Of a stretch of 64,000 nucleotides of DNA, positions 62,310-64,000 are shown one piece after another (positions within the stretch are counted from its first letter, which is position 1; every line of letters begins with the position of its first letter). The notes under the pieces were generated by a model. The model saw only the letters and a program-made list of their open reading frames with translations, was not told the DNA's origin and did no database searches. Position numbers and translations under genes: made by a program. This stretch comes from Prorocentrum cordatum (taxonomy: Eukaryota > Sar > Dinophyceae > Prorocentrales > Prorocentraceae): the NCBI GenBank assembly GCA_963575745.1, contig CAUYUJ010016360.1, positions 371,001 through 435,000 on the forward strand. The letters are read 5' to 3'.

Positions 62310-62505
62310 CCCCAGACCCCCGACGTCATCATCGTTTCATGACGTCGACGCTCAAACATCTGGAGCCATTTCCCTGGACCGGCTTTTCATCCCGAGTCGC
62401 CGGTTGACGGTCCCGAGGCCCGCCCGGCCAGGGTCTCTCTCGGAGGCGGAGCATCGCGAATGGTTGTCCGTGGCGACCCGTTCTGCCTCTCGCGAGGGGG
62501 TCCGA
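62310..62505 (+). mobile_element. element C13
   Basis: CCCCAGACCCCCGACGTCAT at the left; a weakened right end, CGCGAGGGGGTCCGAG. The inferred exon at 62529 starts about 25 bp later. Confidence 0.6.
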
Positions 62506-62528
62506 GAGCTCCCAGGCTGTGCTCCCAG

Positions 62529-62695
62529 CTGCCCCAGCAGACGCTGCCCGCGCGCCTCGCCCACGGGCTGCGGCGGCGCCTGCAAGAGGAGCGGGAGCTC
62601 CACGAGCGGGACAGGAAGGACGTGGACCGGCTGGCGGAGCAGGTGCGCGAGGAGAGGCGGCGGGCCGAGGCACAGGAGCCGGCCTGGAGGGAGAG
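62529..62695 (+). CDS. internal exon encoding a charged coiled coil
   Basis: The acceptor GCTGTGCTCCCAG| and the donor GAGAG|GTGCGTGGG bound 167 bases (phase 0 to phase 2). They encode LPQQTLPARLAHGLRRRLQE, then ERELHERDRKDVDRLAEQVR, then EERRRAEAQEPAWRER. This is a heptad-like, highly charged helix, so a coiled coil is likely; the rest of the gene is not identified. Element C13 ends about 25 bp before the acceptor. The intron after the donor holds a GGA tract. Confidence 0.45.
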
Positions 62696-63283
62696 GTGCG
62701 TGGGCACCCCGCAGTTGCGGGCAAGAGGAGGAGGAGGAGGAGGAGGAGGAGGAGGAGGAGGAGGAGGAGGAGGAGGAGGAGGAGGAGGAGGAAGCGAGGA
62801 GGAAGAGGAGGAGGAGGAGGAGGAGGAGGAGGAGGAGGAGGAGGAGGATCGCGGGTGGGCCGCGGGCGGGTCGCAGGTGGGCCGCGGGCGGGTCGCGGGG
62901 CGGGTCGCGGGGTGGGTCGCGGGCGGGTCGCGGGCAATTGCGCAATTCGCAACCCCGCAGGGAGCCGGGTTGTCTCGGTTGGATCCGCGTACGTACAAGT
63001 CCATTCTGCGGGACTTGCCAGGAGCGCACGACAGAGGCGACCACTGCGCAGTTCGCAGGCCCCCCCTGGGAGCCGCGAGGTTTCGGCTGGATCCGCGCAC
63101 AGCGGTACATGTTTTGTTCGGCGCAGAAGGATCGAGGGCGGCCAAGAGCGGTGTGGCGACTTTCTGTGTGTGTGTGTGTGTTTGTGTGTGTGTGTTTGTG
63201 TGTTTTTTGTTGTGTGTGTGCGTGTGTGTGTGTGTGCGTTTGTGTGTGTGTGTGTGTGTCTGTGTGTGCGCGCGTGCGTGCAA

Positions 63284-63314
<31 letters not shown>

Positions 63315-63446
63315 TGTGTGTGGATATCATGGCATGTGTCATGAGATCTCCTTGTTGGCATGGCCTCGTCTTCGTATTTCAATGCGTGCTCTGGCTCCCC
63401 CTCGCCCGCGCACGTGCCACGGGCCATGATTTGCGATCCCACCTTG
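62696..63446. repeat. GGA tract, GGGTCGCGGGC repeat, GT microsatellite
   Basis: GGA tract 62727-62850; GGGCGGGTCGCGGG units 62855-62940; GT/GCGTGC microsatellite 63165-63320. 62940-63150 is unassigned. Confidence 0.7.
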
Positions 63447-63457
63447 TGGACGCCCCC

Positions 63458-63625
63458 CTCTTTCAGGAGGGAAGAAACACACAGACACAATGAATCGTCG
63501 ATCCCCCAGAAAATATAGGAAAATATGGAGAGTGGTGGCGAAGACAAAAACCCAGGAAATATAGGAAAATATGGGGAATATTTTATTTGTGTATTTATTT
63601 GTGTGTCCCAGGGCCCCTTCACTCT
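63458..63625 (+). mobile_element. element D6, intact copy with 11-bp target duplication
   Basis: A 168-bp element flanked by TGGACGCCCCC on both sides (63447-63457, 63626-63636). Ends CTCTTTCAGGAGGG and CCCCTTCACTCT are imperfect inverted repeats, with ACACACA boxes also mirrored further in. Confidence 0.65.
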
Positions 63626-63636
63626 TGGACGCCCCC

Positions 63637-64000
63637 GGAATGAGGAAAGCTGAGGGGAATGAGGCGCGACGAACCTCTGCATTCCCGAAGCCAAACAACC
63701 TTCGGTGGGGAAAGAGCACCTGCTGCTCGTCCTGGAGAGCTCTCGTCTCCACGGCTGGGTTCTTCTGAAGTTGTGGTCCGAATGCGCCCTGGGCGCACTG
63801 CACTGGGCTCCGCGCCCGTTCCAGAGCGCTCCGGGGCGCTCTGCTGGACAGTCCCGATCGCTCTGCCCCGAGATCCGACGCCACGACAAGATTGCAACAT
63901 GGCGGAACATCTCGACCCTAGCCCTGGAACCAATCTTTCTGCGGCGTTTCTCGAGTTGGACCGATCCAGCCAGATCACGCGACCAGAAATTGTGGGTAAC
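63637..64000. other. unassigned 3' end of window
   Basis: No clear gene. CGAGATCC (63869) and TCTCGAGTTGGACCGATCCA (63950) are faintly F-like. Confidence 0.25.

Overview
This window looks like nuclear DNA of a large-genome, GC-rich dinoflagellate. The evidence is a near-perfect copy of the dinoflagellate spliced-leader exon (3325-3346), a CCCH zinc-finger protein of a style common in dinoflagellates, a three-Tudor/three-S1 protein encoded by one exon, short GC-rich exons with GT-AG splice sites, and a very high load of tandem repeats and short inverted-repeat elements. A high-GC genus such as Prorocentrum would fit, but the species cannot be fixed from the sequence. A 100-base run of N (19422-19521) marks an assembly gap.

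Most of the window is not coding. The best genes are the S1/Tudor protein (43948-45567 +), a two-exon CCCH zinc-finger protein (16450-18005 +) and a Gly/Pro/Gln-rich protein (60675-61319 +). Around these lie isolated exons recognised by codon bias, protein-like composition and splice sites: 20440-20810 +, 30214-30396 +, 34114-34548 +, 40844-41013 +, 62529-62695 +, 37464-37625 -, 45871-46067 -, 31363-31546 -. A decayed non-LTR retrotransposon that starts with a relict spliced leader fills 3325-5130, beside a decayed minus-strand coding region (2290-3324).

The most notable content is a set of short (about 150-200 bp) non-autonomous elements with terminal inverted repeats (TIRs). I call them A, B, C, D, F, G, H, I and J. 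Several have intact target-site duplications: 8 bp for C and H, 11 bp for D, TA for J. They sit repeatedly inside or beside inferred introns. A1 and B1 occupy the zinc-finger intron, C copies lie just outside two exons, H1 lies just upstream of another, and one whole 172-bp intron (34220-34391) is bounded by its own inverted repeat. This is the pattern expected of introner-like elements that create introns. A 1.85-kb Mutator-like insertion (13682-15528, 9-bp duplication) has split one D copy and carries a 7-bp satellite and degenerate telomere-like repeats.

The rest is layered tandem DNA. There are CTTGG-type minisatellites with paralogous 1-kb modules (9.3-13 kb and 48.8-50 kb), a 90-bp satellite (53-55 kb), 18-bp TTTTCGGCGCC minisatellites (50.6-52.6 and 57.9-58.7 kb), CACCACATAGCTTG arrays (47.3-48.2 kb), ATAT/TATC microsatellites, and many GGA/CCT tracts. 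There are two large foldbacks (30.6-33.3 kb and 58.7-59.7 kb). No operons, CRISPR arrays or bacterial-type signals are present. Genes are separate eukaryotic units and no shared pathway is evident.
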